NCBI RefSeq assembly: GCF_017562075.2
Contig: NC_054082.1
Span: forward strand, 11,503,050 to 11,567,049
Origin: Anopheles merus
Lineage: Eukaryota; Arthropoda; Insecta; Diptera; Culicidae
Direction: 5' to 3'
DNA length: 64,000 nt
Within the stretch, counting starts at the first letter, position 1. Each line of letters opens with the position of its first letter. The notes beneath the pieces were generated by a model. The model was not told the origin of the DNA. It searched no databases and was given only the letters and a program-made list of their open reading frames with translations. A program made the translations under genes and the position numbers. Below, piece after piece: positions 26,698-36,980 of the stretch.

Positions 26698-28945
26698 CTA
26701 CTCGTATCGAGAAATAAAATCCGACCGAAGGACGAGCGCTTTCAGCGGCGTTCCCGCCGTTATGTACGGTTTCGTTTCCGTTCTTGCCGGTAGTTCGAGA
26801 AGGACGTCTGCCTCAATAGTGCTCTTCAGGCGGCTGCTAATTTGACCGCCAGTTATGGTTGCCAGAAGTTTACCGTTTCGTGATACGATCGATGCCCTCG
26901 CATACTCCGGTCGTGGATCGAGCACATATTTTGCATCCAGGAGCTAAAATTAAACAGAAAGGAAGCAATGTTTGATTGACTTAAAATAGCACCTCATCGA
27001 CTTGGGCTTACCTCAACGGTAATCATCGGCAGACTAGCCTTAGCCGCATTCGGTGCCGTTTCATTTAGCGTGGCAAGATATTGTCGCAGCGCGGGCAACG
27101 CGAACAGATGGAAGGTAACGAACGCGGACACGGGATTACCAGGGAGGCCGAAAAATTTCGTCACTTTGCTGGTGGCGTACGCGCACGGCTTGCCCGGCTT
27201 CATATTGACACGCCCAAAGATCAGCTCATAGTTGAGCGCTTTTAGCACGGGTTTGACGAAATCTTTATCGCCCATCGAGACGCCACCGGTGCAGATGATA
27301 ATGTGAACCGCACCGGTTAGTGATTCAATTTCCGCTTTCAACGACTCAAAGCTGAAAAAAGCAAACATTTTAGAGCGATGGTGAAAATTAACACAAACCC
27401 ATGCTACTTACTCATCCTTCACGACCCGTTGCTGAATTTCACACTGATCCTCGGTGAACCCGCACTGACGCACGAGCGCTACCAGCATGGTGGTGTTGGA
27501 ATCGAAAATTTTCCCCTCCAACGAGCTGGCGTCAGCGGCTGCATTCGTGTCGTACGGGTGCAGCAGCTCGTCTCCCGTTGAAATGATGGCCACCTTCAGC
27601 TTCACCACCGATACCTTCTCCCCGACGGCGGCGAGCAGCGCACGTTGGCACGCGTCGAGCGGGAACCGGTACTGAAACACCTCTTCCGACATTCGCAAAT
27701 CGCTACCGATCGAGCGGATGTCGAGCGAAGCGCTTGGTTCGGCCAGTATTTCCACAATACTCTCATAATCGTTCTTGCGCGAGACGAGCTTTGTGTCCTC
27801 CACCTGAATGATTGCATCGGCATGCTGCGGTACAGGCGCTCCCGTATTGATTTTATAACACTCGTCGATGGTAAAGTTTGTCTGCACGATCGCATCGCCG
27901 GCGGAAATGTAACCGATCACTTTCTTCATACCCTTGCCACCGATCGATTTCAACGCATAGCCGTCTTTGATCGATGCGCGGAATGGTGGAATATTCACAC
28001 GACTAAGCTGCTTTCGGGCCGTCTGCACGCTCGGTATGGTAGCGAGAATTTGCCTCAACGCATCGTCCACGTCAATCATGGGGAAAGGTGAATTACGATC
28101 ATCTCCTCCCTTGCCGGTTGCATGGGGACACACGTGGTACACTTCCTGCGGCACTGGCCCGTCCCCTGTCGCCTGCACTTTACGGTGCGTTTCGCGCACC
28201 CGCTCTATTTCACCTTCGTTCAGCAGATTCAACAAATGTGGCAACACATCCACGATCGACTGGAAGCATTCGCCGACCGCCTTTTTACTGCCCGGGAAGT
28301 TAACGACCAGCGTTTTGTTTCGCACACCACAGACCGCTCTCGACAGTACCGCAAACTTCGTCTTCTCCAAGCTGCACAGTGTCATGGCCAGCGTCAGCTG
28401 GGGTGCTTCCTTCGTAATAATCGCACGTGTCGCTTCCGGCGTGACATCGCGTGGAGCAAAGCCGGTGCCGCCCGTCGTGAAGACCGCTCGCACTTTGAGC
28501 ACATCGCAAGCGTAGATGAGGGATTGCTAAAAGAGGGAAAAGGCGGTACATTAAACATTAGAGCGATTGTGAACCTTTGTAAGCAAGCCGGGTTCTATTT
28601 GAATTTACTTTTATCAAATCCTCCTCGTCCGGAATCAACAGGTAGTTCACGGTGTCCGTCCTCAGCGACTGTTTGATCAATTCCACCAAATGCGGACCGC
28701 TCGTGTCGGTTGCTTTACCAGCGGCACAGGAATCACTCACTGCGGATTGAACGAAAGCAAGCAGTCATTGCGTAATTGGAACAATCTACATCCGTTCACG
28801 CCACTATCATCGTTTGCGAGTGTTTCGCTCCGATGATTGGCGTCCCTTATCTTAGCTCGCATCATTTACACAACGAATCGTAAGTTTGATTATGATAAAC
28901 ATCCCGCTCCCGAACCACAAACTCACCAGTTATTACTGAAAACAT
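26698..28945 (-). CDS. cin: Gephyrin/cinnamon-type molybdenum cofactor biosynthesis protein
   Basis: Five coding exons on the minus strand: 28945-28927, 28739-28609, 28526-27412, 27351-27012 and 26943-26698, about 616 aa. The N-terminal MogA/MoaB-like G domain (residues ~1-170) has the SDSC start motif and GGTGFAPRDVTPEAT at ~69-83. The C-terminal MoeA-like E domain (~210-616) has TGGVSMGDKD at ~443-452 and GLPGNPVSAF at ~490-499. The G domain adenylylates molybdopterin and the E domain inserts molybdate, completing the cofactor for enzymes such as xanthine dehydrogenase, aldehyde oxidase and sulfite oxidase. Length and domain order match fly cinnamon. The first coding exon is only 19 nt (Met-Phe-Ser-Val-Ile-Thr plus one base), but it completes the first beta strand of the G domain, so I trust the start. 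Confidence 0.92.
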
Positions 28946-29733
28946 GTTGCAAATAGAAAGAAATGTCTGAACAGTAAACTAAACCGGACCAGAATGATGA
29001 CCTCGAGAAACAATTACCAGCGGCCCGGACTGTTCGCGGTGCTGCCTTTAAATGCCGCTGCCGGTTGTTATTGTTGTGAAATGTGAGCAATTCGAGGCAA
29101 AGAAAGGGAGTTTTCTACTGGAAAAGAAAGGGAGTTTTCTACTGCCAATGGTTTTGTTTACGCAGCACGGTTGGGCACTTCACCGGCGGGGATAAGACAG
29201 GGTTGCTCGACATTCCCGCGATACCAAACCGACCACGTGGGAAGATCGTCGTTTTAGATGTTTGAATTAGTGGAGTGGCGAAATGTAGCAGAGATGCTCA
29301 AAGTCTCTATATGCCAATCAACCACCGAACCAACTAAATTAATGTTGGGATTTTTTATTGAATAAAAAAGACGTGAATTGAAGTGATTCATATTTGGAAA
29401 GGAACGGATCGATATTTGAAGGTTATTTTGGACTAATTTGACTAAGATGCAAGCACATTTTATAAAATACTCAATTTTGTACGTTAATTGCAAACAGGTC
29501 AGTCCTAATCGATACATGTACATATTGGCCTCTAGCCAGTCTGGACGGTATCGATTGGCAATCCCTCCGAAGTGAGCGATGGCTATCCGGTTGCGTGTTA
29601 AGAATAAGTCTCGGAAAATGAAAAATATGCATAACTGTTATTTAATACATGATCTTTTTTATACCAAAAACGCGTTTGCATATATTGCACATCCGGAAAT
29701 GTTGTACCAGCGGACCACTCCCTGCAGATGGAA
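28946..29733. other. Intergenic region between cin and the first GNBPB gene
   Basis: Divergent promoter space. A 22-bp direct repeat (AAAGAAAGGGAGTTTTCTAC plus TG) occurs at 29099-29120 and 29123-29144. No gene is seen. Confidence 0.5.
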
Positions 29734-29739
29734 CTTATC
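29734..29739 (-). promoter_or_regulatory. GATA-type motif upstream of GNBPB3
   Basis: CTTATC (GATAAG on the minus strand) lies about 60 bp upstream of the TATA box. The other two GNBPB genes also have GATAAG upstream. The functional role is inferred. Confidence 0.4.
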
Positions 29740-29794
29740 AAACATTTAGTGTCAATATCAATAAAGTTTTTTTTTTATGGAGGTACCATCCGCG

Positions 29795-29802
29795 TATAAA
29801 TA
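29795..29802 (+). promoter_or_regulatory. TATA box of GNBPB3
   Basis: TATAAATA lies 80 bp before the ATG at 29882, which puts the expected transcription start near 29825. Confidence 0.65.
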
Positions 29803-29881
29803 ACAACCGATTGAATCTACGGAATCGGAGTTCCGTATCAGAAGTCACCCGTAAACCACATTACTAACCAACTGTACGAAA

Positions 29882-31111
29882 ATGGTCCTCCTGGGTGGTG
29901 TTGTGTTGGGAGTATTACTAACGATTGCATTAGCGAATCCGGATCCCGGTTGTACCAATTCTTTGACGACCGCTAGCGGCACGAGAGCTAAACCCGGACC
30001 GTACTGTTCGTGGGATCTTATCTTTGAGGACAATTTTAATTCGCTTGACTTTGAGACCTGGGAGCACGAGAACACTCTCAGCGGTGGAGGTGTAAGTAAA
30101 AGTTCTGCTTTACAAAAGTACAATTGCAACTGTGTCACTCTCTCTGCTTTTCAGAACTGGGAGTTCCAGTGGTATCAAAATAATCGATCGAACTCGTACT
30201 GCGAAAATGGAATCTTCTACATACGGCCTACGCTTCTCGCTGATGATACGGGTGAGGCGTTTCTGAGCAGTGGTACCCTGAACATACATGGTTCCGAGCC
30301 AGCGAACCAGTGCACCAGTGCTATGAATTTTGGATGTGAACGTACCGGCACGGCGACTAACCTGATCAACCCCATCAAGAGTGCCCGCGTACGCACGGTG
30401 AACTCGTTCAGCTTCAGGTATGGAACGATGGAGGTGCGTGCCCGCATGCCTACCGGCGACTGGCTCTGGCCTGCCGTTTGGCTGCTGCCCAAGCGCCAAG
30501 TGTACGGAACGTGGCCCGCTTCCGGTGAGATCGATCTGCTGGAGTCTCGCGGCAATATGGACTACCGTGGCTCGAACGGTGTTCACATCGGTACGGAACA
30601 GTTCGGATCAACGCTGCACTTCGGACCGAACCCCTCGCTGAACGGATGGGAGACGACCGTCGCGTACAAGAACACTGCCGCCGGACAGGGTTGGAACACG
30701 GGATTCCACAACTATCAGCTCACCTGGACGCCCGATTACATTCGATTCTCGGTTGACAACCAGCTCGTCACGCAGATCGACGCCGGCACCGGGTTCTGGA
30801 ACCGTGGCAACTTTGGCAACATTGCACCGGGAACAGAGAACCCTTGGATTCACGGAACGCGTATGGCTCCGTTCGATCAGGAGTTCTACATCATCATGAA
30901 TCTGGCCGTGGGTGGCACGAACGGATACTTCCCGGATGCTCCACCGGCAAGCAACGGTAACCGTGGTAAGCCGTGGTCGAACACCTCGCCGACTGCTGCC
31001 CGTGACTTCTGGAACGGACGTAACTCGTGGCTGCCGACGTGGCGTATGACCGACAACCGTGGCAAGGACTCTTCGCTACAGATTGACTACGTGCGCGTGT
31101 GGGCTCTCTAG
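29882..31111 (+). CDS. GNBPB3: GNBP subfamily B / GH16 beta-1,3-glucanase-like secreted protein
   Basis: Two exons, 29882-30091 and 30155-31111, give about 388 aa. A hydrophobic signal peptide covers residues ~1-18. The rest is one GH16 laminarinase-like domain, with no N-terminal CBM39 glucan-binding domain. The catalytic motif GEIDLLESRG is intact (E~195, D~197, E~200), unlike pattern-recognition GNBP/bGRP proteins that have lost it. This predicts an active secreted beta-1,3-glucanase acting on fungal or algal glucan, with possible immune recognition. The intron is 63 nt, in phase and free of stops, so retention would insert 21 residues. The C-terminal ~226 codons are nearly identical to the gene at 34214. 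The symbol is assigned from remembered cluster order (B4, receptor, B2, B3), so B2 and B3 could be swapped. Confidence 0.9.
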   Translation: MVLLGGVVLGVLLTIALANPDPGCTNSLTTASGTRAKPGPYCSWDLIFEDNFNSLDFETWEHENTLSGGGVSKSSALQKYNCNCVTLSAFQNWEFQWYQNNRSNSYCENGIFYIRPTLLADDTGEAFLSSGTLNIHGSEPANQCTSAMNFGCERTGTATNLINPIKSARVRTVNSFSFRYGTMEVRARMPTGDWLWPAVWLLPKRQVYGTWPASGEIDLLESRGNMDYRGSNGVHIGTEQFGSTLHFGPNPSLNGWETTVAYKNTAAGQGWNTGFHNYQLTWTPDYIRFSVDNQLVTQIDAGTGFWNRGNFGNIAPGTENPWIHGTRMAPFDQEFYIIMNLAVGGTNGYFPDAPPASNGNRGKPWSNTSPTAARDFWNGRNSWLPTWRMTDNRGKDSSLQIDYVRVWAL

Positions 31112-31157
31112 TAAGAGCATACATATTTTTAAAATACTAACTATTGTTTATTGAATT

Positions 31158-31163
31158 AATAAA
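31158..31163 (+). terminator. Polyadenylation signal AATAAA of GNBPB3
   Basis: AATAAA lies 47 bp after the TAG stop. Confidence 0.65.
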
Positions 31164-32031
31164 GTATCCCCTTTACACCCCTTTATTATGTTACATACGA
31201 TAAACGCATTGTACTTGCGGGTCAGTAACATGCAATCCCGTGCAGTGCAGTTTAAAATAGGACCGTGTTATCGGATCAGTTACCGGTCCCATGCACATGG
31301 TGGCTGTCGATGACGAAATCTTTGGCCCGATCTGTGACGCTAAATGGGAATAATCTAATGCGAATAAAAAATAACAAACTTTTCCCCTTGATAGCGCTGA
31401 CTGCATTGTCCATTATTAACCGCACCGACCGTGCTGGGGGAGGTCTATGATATCCCGGTTAGGGGGGGCCCTATGCGCGTTCCTACAAGCGGGAATAAAT
31501 TTGGTACCCATTGACGGGCTACCCTTGGCATTGATAACGGCAATATGCCTCGCAGGGTGTGCAACGTATCGAAGAAAGGCTATTATCAGCGCGACCGGTT
31601 AATAACGGTGACCACAATCAGATATAGATACAACAGCAACCGGTAAAGCGGTGCGAATCGGTTTATAGTCGTCTGGATGGATGATAAATTTTCGGATCGG
31701 TCGAGTGTTACGAGCCGAAATGGTACACAACACAAGCCGACACAACACCGTTCTATTGATATTTCGTTTATCTTGAGACGTTCTAAAATGGTACATTATC
31801 GCAATTCAAGTGGGTGCGATATGGCTCAGGCAGTTGTAAGCATCGGACGTATGGCGAAGAAGAGTTGATATGTTTTTGATCGCTTTCAATTGACAAACAA
31901 ATAAAGGAAATTTAAATATAGCACAACCTTCAAAGTGAAAAGGATAGTTTTTAATCCAGCATCCAATTTTGCCTGAGCACGATCACCTGAGCACGATCCC
32001 TATCAAGATTATCATGGAATATGCGACATGA
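31164..32031. other. Intergenic sequence
   Basis: No gene is seen. The stretch holds GC-containing unique sequence and no clear repeat family. Confidence 0.4.
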
Positions 32032-32512
32032 TTGAATATGATCGAATGGTCCAGTCACAGGACAACAAAATTAAACCTTGGCGGTGTATATTCATCAGCC
32101 GACCTACCAATAAATAATCAGAATCTACGTAGGCGTGATGTACAGATAGGTAAACGTACTTTTGAAGTCGTCCCAGAATTCACCTATCTTGGGTCAAAGG
32201 TCAGCAACGACAATAGCATGGAAGCTGAGTTGCGCACCTCAAAGAACCTGTCGCGACGGACGAAGCTGGGACTATACGTATAGTACCGGTACTCACATAC
32301 GCCCCTGAGACATGGACACTGTCCAAATGTGACGAAACCCTCTTAGCCGCGTTCGAGAGGAAGATGCCCAGAAGAATACCTGGCCCCGTATGTGTGGAAG
32401 GACAATGGAGGAGCCGCTATAATGACGAGCTATACGAGATGTACGGCGACCTCACTGTCGTGCAGCGTATCAAACCTGCCAGGCTCTGGTGGGCTGGGCA
32501 TGTTGTACGCAC
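32032..32512 (+). pseudogene. Remnant of a non-LTR (RTE-like) reverse transcriptase C-terminus
   Basis: Translation in shifting frames shows EFTYLGSKVSNDNSMEAEL, then LTYAPETWTLSKCDETLLAA, then RIPGPVCVEGQWRSRYNDEL and a final WWAGHVVR. These are hallmarks of the region after the catalytic core in RTE/BovB-type non-LTR elements. At least one frameshift (near 32283) and a 5' truncation make it non-functional. It is directly followed by a SINE-like copy. Confidence 0.7.
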
Positions 32513-32542
32513 TTACTTCTTTAATACATCAGTTAATAAAGT

Positions 32543-32740
32543 CGGACCCGTGGTAATGTAAAAAACAGGCAAGACTTAACAAGTTCGCCACGGGTTCAAA
32601 CCTTATAAGGAACTTGTCCACCCGCACGTAGGTATGACTGTTCTGTTACGGGTAATGAATAAGTCACTGATTGATAACCAATCTCATAATCGGGAGAAGA
32701 AGAGCTCCGGCCGATATCGGTTGTTATGCCGAAGAAGAAG
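32543..32740 (+). mobile_element. Degenerate Sine200-like SINE
   Basis: It shares CCCGTGGTA, CCACGGGTTCAAACC (B-box-like), AATGAATAAGTCACTGA and a GAAGAAGAAG tail with the other copies, in the same order. It is more diverged than the copy at 33268. Confidence 0.6.
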
Positions 32741-32789
32741 TACATTAGTTGATCTGTTCTAATTAATTAAACGAATTACGTTCGTTACT

Positions 32790-33065
32790 TCTTCTTTTGT
32801 TTAGTGTTTTAGATCACACATTGCTCAAGAACTTTATTAATTTTATTCTTAAGTTGTCCAGTTCTTTAGTTCTTTATTTCGTTTAGTTTTCAGTTCGCCC
32901 TATACAGGGCCTACATGACCACATAGGTCGTTACACCTCAAGGAAGTTATTTTTTCAGTTCATTCTAATTTATTACTTCAGTTCTTTAAGTATGTTTTGA
33001 CTGCTTAATTTTTCACTTCGTTCGATCTGTAGTTCTTTTGTTCATTATTGCTTTAGTTCGTCGTA
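32790..33065. repeat. Degenerate AGTTCTTTA-type repeat interrupted by a SINE fragment
   Basis: Loose copies of CAGTTCTTTAGTTC-like words recur through this AT-rich stretch. In the middle (about 32898-32935), CCTATACAGGGCCTACATG and following bases match the 3' half of the SINE at 33268. Confidence 0.45.
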
Positions 33066-33267
33066 CCGTATTAACGCAAGTTTTCCAACCTTTGTGGATT
33101 CAAGACTGCTATGGACCGCTAAAAATTTGCAATATTTTTCCAAATTTCTACAAATTAAACAAATCATATCAGGGTAAAGGTTGATTTTATGAGGATCGTT
33201 CAAATTCACATTTGATCTCTCGTCTGAGGTATCGAAATTAGTGGATTAAGTTTTGCTATACATTGGT

Positions 33268-33451
33268 GCGGTCCCGTGGTATAGTCGTCAACTTGAACGA
33301 CTCAATAACATGCCCGTCATGGGTTCAAGCCCAGAATGGACCGTCCCCCCGTAGCAAGGATTGACTATCCGGCTACGTGGTAATGAATTAAGTCTCGAAA
33401 GCCTGTATAGGCCGGCATGTCCACGTAGGACGTTACGCCAAATAGAAGAAG
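33268..33451 (+). mobile_element. SINE, Sine200-like
   Basis: It contains GTGGTATAGTCGTCAACTTG (A-box-like), CATGGGTTCAAGCCC (a clear B-box match), GAATGGACCGTCC, and a GAAGAAG-type 3' end. It has the same orientation as the copies at 26148 and 32543. Confidence 0.75.
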
Positions 33452-34001
33452 CCACACAAATAGATAGAACTGTTAAACCAACATTCAATCATATTACGAG
33501 CATGCTGTATGATCACGATTTACGCGTGATTGATCTCGAAATGGTTGTAATTTAGAAGGATGATATAGCAAACCTTGCACTACAGTACAAGACATACACC
33601 GCAGACTAGTGTTTTTGCTTATATGCTCATATGGTTTCGCGACTTTTTAACCATAAAAAGTTGCTATAAGTATTTCTTCATTTCGTTAACCTGTGAAATC
33701 TGCTATCTTTGTCACTATCTCCGCACATATGCGCCTTACATATACTACACAGCAGTCTGTCGATAAAAGGATTTACTGCCGATTAAGTTTACCACCACTC
33801 ACCGATGCGTTAATGCTCTCCTTCCAAAGCGCATGACCAATCACGGATTGAGCTAGAACACTCCAGCGAACATTTGTGCCCTAAATAAAGCGGCACACGG
33901 TTCCCTCAGTTCCTGATAACCAATTGTAAAACCATCATCACAAATCTTTGCGGGGTAGCTCACAATGACCTCAGCAGTGCAATAAAAGTCAAAGTTCGCA
34001 C
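33452..34001. other. Intergenic sequence upstream of GNBPB2
   Basis: No coding sequence is seen. It is the likely distal promoter region. Confidence 0.4.
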
Positions 34002-34007
34002 GATAAG
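34002..34007 (+). promoter_or_regulatory. GATAAG motif upstream of GNBPB2
   Basis: GATAAG lies about 95 bp before the TATA box at 34103. The parallel placement in the paralogues suggests shared GATA-factor control, which is an inference. Confidence 0.4.
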
Positions 34008-34102
34008 ATCCAGTCGCACGGGGGAGACGACGATCACGTTAGCGAGTGTGCGGTAGGATTAGGAAAGGAATTCTGGTACCCCCCTGTCAGTATGGAGGCT
34101 TC

Positions 34103-34110
34103 TATAAAAG
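34103..34110 (+). promoter_or_regulatory. TATA box of GNBPB2
   Basis: TATAAAAG is followed about 28 bp later by CCAGTA, close to the arthropod initiator. This places the start of transcription near 34132. The ATG at 34214 is then the sensible start. Confidence 0.75.
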
Positions 34111-34213
34111 CGTAGCCAGCTGGTGATATCCAGTACATACTGTGTCTGGTACCCGAAAACACTCGGGTCATTCCCGCGTTCTACTCGTAGGTCGACGAGA
34201 AATAGCTAACGAA

Positions 34214-35461
34214 ATGAAGCGGATTAGCGTTCCTTTGGCCACCCTGCTGCTGGTGGGACTGGCAGTCGCGTTGGAAGAGCAGAGCCCGAAGTGTACGGTT
34301 TCTGTGACGACCGCTAGCGGTACTAAGGCCCGTGCTGGGCCGTACTGCACGGGAGAGCTGATCTTTGAGGATAACTTCAACACGCTCGACTTTGAGACCT
34401 GGGAGCACGAGAACACTCTCAGCGGTGGAGGTGTAAGTAATCATAGCAGTTACACCTTTGTGTAGTTGTCCAGGTTGTCTCATACGTGTACGCTCTCTTT
34501 ACAGAACTGGGAGTTCCAGTGGTATCTTAACCACCGTTCGAACTCGTACTGCGAAAATGGAATCTTCTACATCCGTCCGACTCTGCTTGCCGACGATACG
34601 GGTGAGGCGTTCCTGAGCAGTGGTACCCTGAACGTCCATGGTGGACAGCCGGCCGACCAGTGCACCAGTCCCATGTTCTGGGGATGTGAGCGTACCGGTT
34701 CTCCAACCAACCTGATCAACCCCATCAAGAGTGCTCGCGTTCGCACGGTGAACTCGTTCAACTTCAAGTACGGACGGATGGAGGTGCGTGCCCGCATGCC
34801 TACCGGCGACTGGCTCTGGCCTGCCGTTTGGTTGCTGCCCAAGCGCCAAGTGTACGGAACGTGGCCCGCTTCCGGTGAGATCGATCTGCTGGAGTCTCGC
34901 GGCAATATGGACTACCGTGGCTCGAACGGTGTTCACATCGGTACGGAACAGTTCGGATCAACGCTGCACTTCGGACCGAACCCCTCGCTGAACGGATGGG
35001 AGACGACCGTCGCGTACAAGAACACTGCCGCCGGACAGGGTTGGAACACGGGATTCCACAACTATCAGCTCACCTGGACGCCCGATTACATTCGATTCTC
35101 GGTTGACAACCAGCTCGTCACGCAGATCGACGCCGGCACTGGGTTCTGGAACCGTGGCAACTTTGGCAACATTGCACCGGGAACAGAGAACCCTTGGATT
35201 CACGGAACGCGTATGGCTCCGTTCGATCAGGAGTTCTACATCATCATGAATCTGGCCGTGGGTGGCACGAACGGATACTTCCCGGATGTTCCACCGGCAA
35301 GCAACGGTAACCGTGGTAAGCCGTGGTCGAACACCTCGCCGACGGCTGCCCGTGACTTCTGGAACGGACGTAACTCGTGGCTGCCGACGTGGCGTATGAC
35401 CGACAACCGTGGCAAGGACTCTTCGCTACAGATTGACTACGTGCGCGTGTGGGCTTTGTAA
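34214..35461 (+). CDS. GNBPB2: GNBP subfamily B / GH16 beta-1,3-glucanase-like secreted protein
   Basis: Two exons, 34214-34432 and 34505-35461, give about 391 aa. I start at the ATG at 34214, which opens a clean signal peptide (MKRISVPLATLLLVGLAVAL). The open frame upstream has no ATG and begins too close to the predicted transcription start. The protein is a single GH16 domain with intact GEIDLLESRG (E~198, D~200, E~203) and no CBM39 module. The 72-nt intron lies at the same site as in GNBPB3 (after GGG, before NWEF), but this one has an early stop, so it must be spliced. From 34777 to the stop it is almost identical to GNBPB3. Expected role: secreted glucan hydrolase or recognition factor. 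The B2/B3 assignment is from memory. Confidence 0.9.
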
Positions 35462-35527
35462 GTGCGTGCCTTCAGAGGTTCGCAGGGAATTGGATTTTAA
35501 TGCTACTAGGGGGGAATGGGATTTATC

Positions 35528-35533
35528 AATAAA
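35528..35533 (+). terminator. Polyadenylation signal AATAAA of GNBPB2
   Basis: AATAAA lies 67 bp past the TAA stop. Confidence 0.65.
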
Positions 35534-36980
35534 CATATTAGCCTGTAGGAGGCAACGATATTAACAAATTGCAGTGTTTGATTGGAAAATAATTATGCTC
35601 GACATTCTTTTAAAATTAAGCACAAGATCCCTGCAACACGCGTTACAGTTCATCAACATTAGTTGTCGCCTTACCGCTGGTGTTTGCATTCCACTCAGAC
35701 ATTCAAAAAACGCACGCATGTATGAGATGACCCTGCGTGTTAAACCGCCACACACTGAAGCGTACCTTAACCTTTGAGAAAAAAGAAAACAACAAGCGCA
35801 ATAAACGATGTAGTAATCGGCAATTTTCTCTTCAATCTGAGACCGAAGCGTCCCACCACATGGATGAAGGAATGCTTGCAAAAGCGGGGGAAAACAACGG
35901 CCAGCATGGTTGTTGTTTAAAAATATATCACACGTTCGAAAGTGTTTGTATGTGTAATATGTCTGGTTGAGGGAAAAAAGAAAAAAAAACACGGAAGAAA
36001 ACAGCAAAGTAATGGGAAAACCCTCCTTTTGCTGTTTAGAACGCTGCACGATGCAGATGTGACAATATTAGAAGAAAAACAGTCACATTAAGTAAAACCC
36101 TATTTGATTCGGAATAAAAATTAAAAATTGAAGATATTTTATATCATTTTTTTTTGTTTTAAATATTAAAATCTACAATAAACTAGAAAAAAGGAAACAA
36201 CAATTAATAATATGCCTACATCGATCACTCACGCACGTTCGAATGTAAGCAGTAAGCGCTTATGGAGTTGAAAACAAAACATTACAATGTCTTTAGATAA
36301 ATACTGTTATGTATAAATTGTTAAAATACCTTAAATTGTTTTAAAATAAGAAGGAAAAATGAACAACATAAATTTCTCCCATGGTGCTTCGTGGAAAGTG
36401 TGCGACATGTGCAACAAGTCATTTTCCTCAAACGCACGCGTGTCGCCATTCGTTACGGACGTAGTAGAGAGCGCGTGTGGTAGTGGACGGTAATATCATA
36501 GAAGCAGCTGTTCTTACGGTGTGAGGCAGAGCATTTTACTTCAAAATGTGGCACAGTTTGTGTTAAGAATTGCACATAAAAGACCCAAAACAGTGGAAAA
36601 GTTAACTACGTTGTCTTACTTAGGCTGGCAAACGTGTTGGTTTGATTAGATTAAAGTACGATCTTAGAGTACGATCCTTCAGCGTTACAGAGGGCGTGAT
36701 CCTCGTTTGCCACCATTGAATTATCGTAGTATCGTGCAATAATGTAACACAAAGCCATCATATGCAAACATACAAGTGAAAATCGAACCAACGAATCATT
36801 TACACGTGCGCTATTACATAACGCGGCCAGCGGGACGTCCGCTTCCGTAAAACCCAGTGCTTCCTGACTCGAGATCAACCTGTCAAAACGCAACCCCGTA
36901 CAGTGAAAGCGAAAAGTGATCTACATTCAGTTTCAAACCACTAGCACACGCTGAAAACCAGTGTAGAAACGATCAATGTG
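35534..36980. other. Intergenic region and receptor promoter
   Basis: AT-rich, with no gene seen. The 5' UTR of the glutamate receptor probably begins in the last few hundred bases. No TATA box stands out. Confidence 0.4.

Noticed and set aside
33268..33340. Possible tRNA gene from A- and B-box-like sequences
   Set aside because: No cloverleaf with an anticodon arm. The unit recurs with a GAA tail and fits a SINE.
34142..34213. N-terminal extension of GNBPB2
   Set aside because: There is no ATG in the extension, it begins about 10 nt after the predicted transcription start, and the signal peptide begins at 34214.
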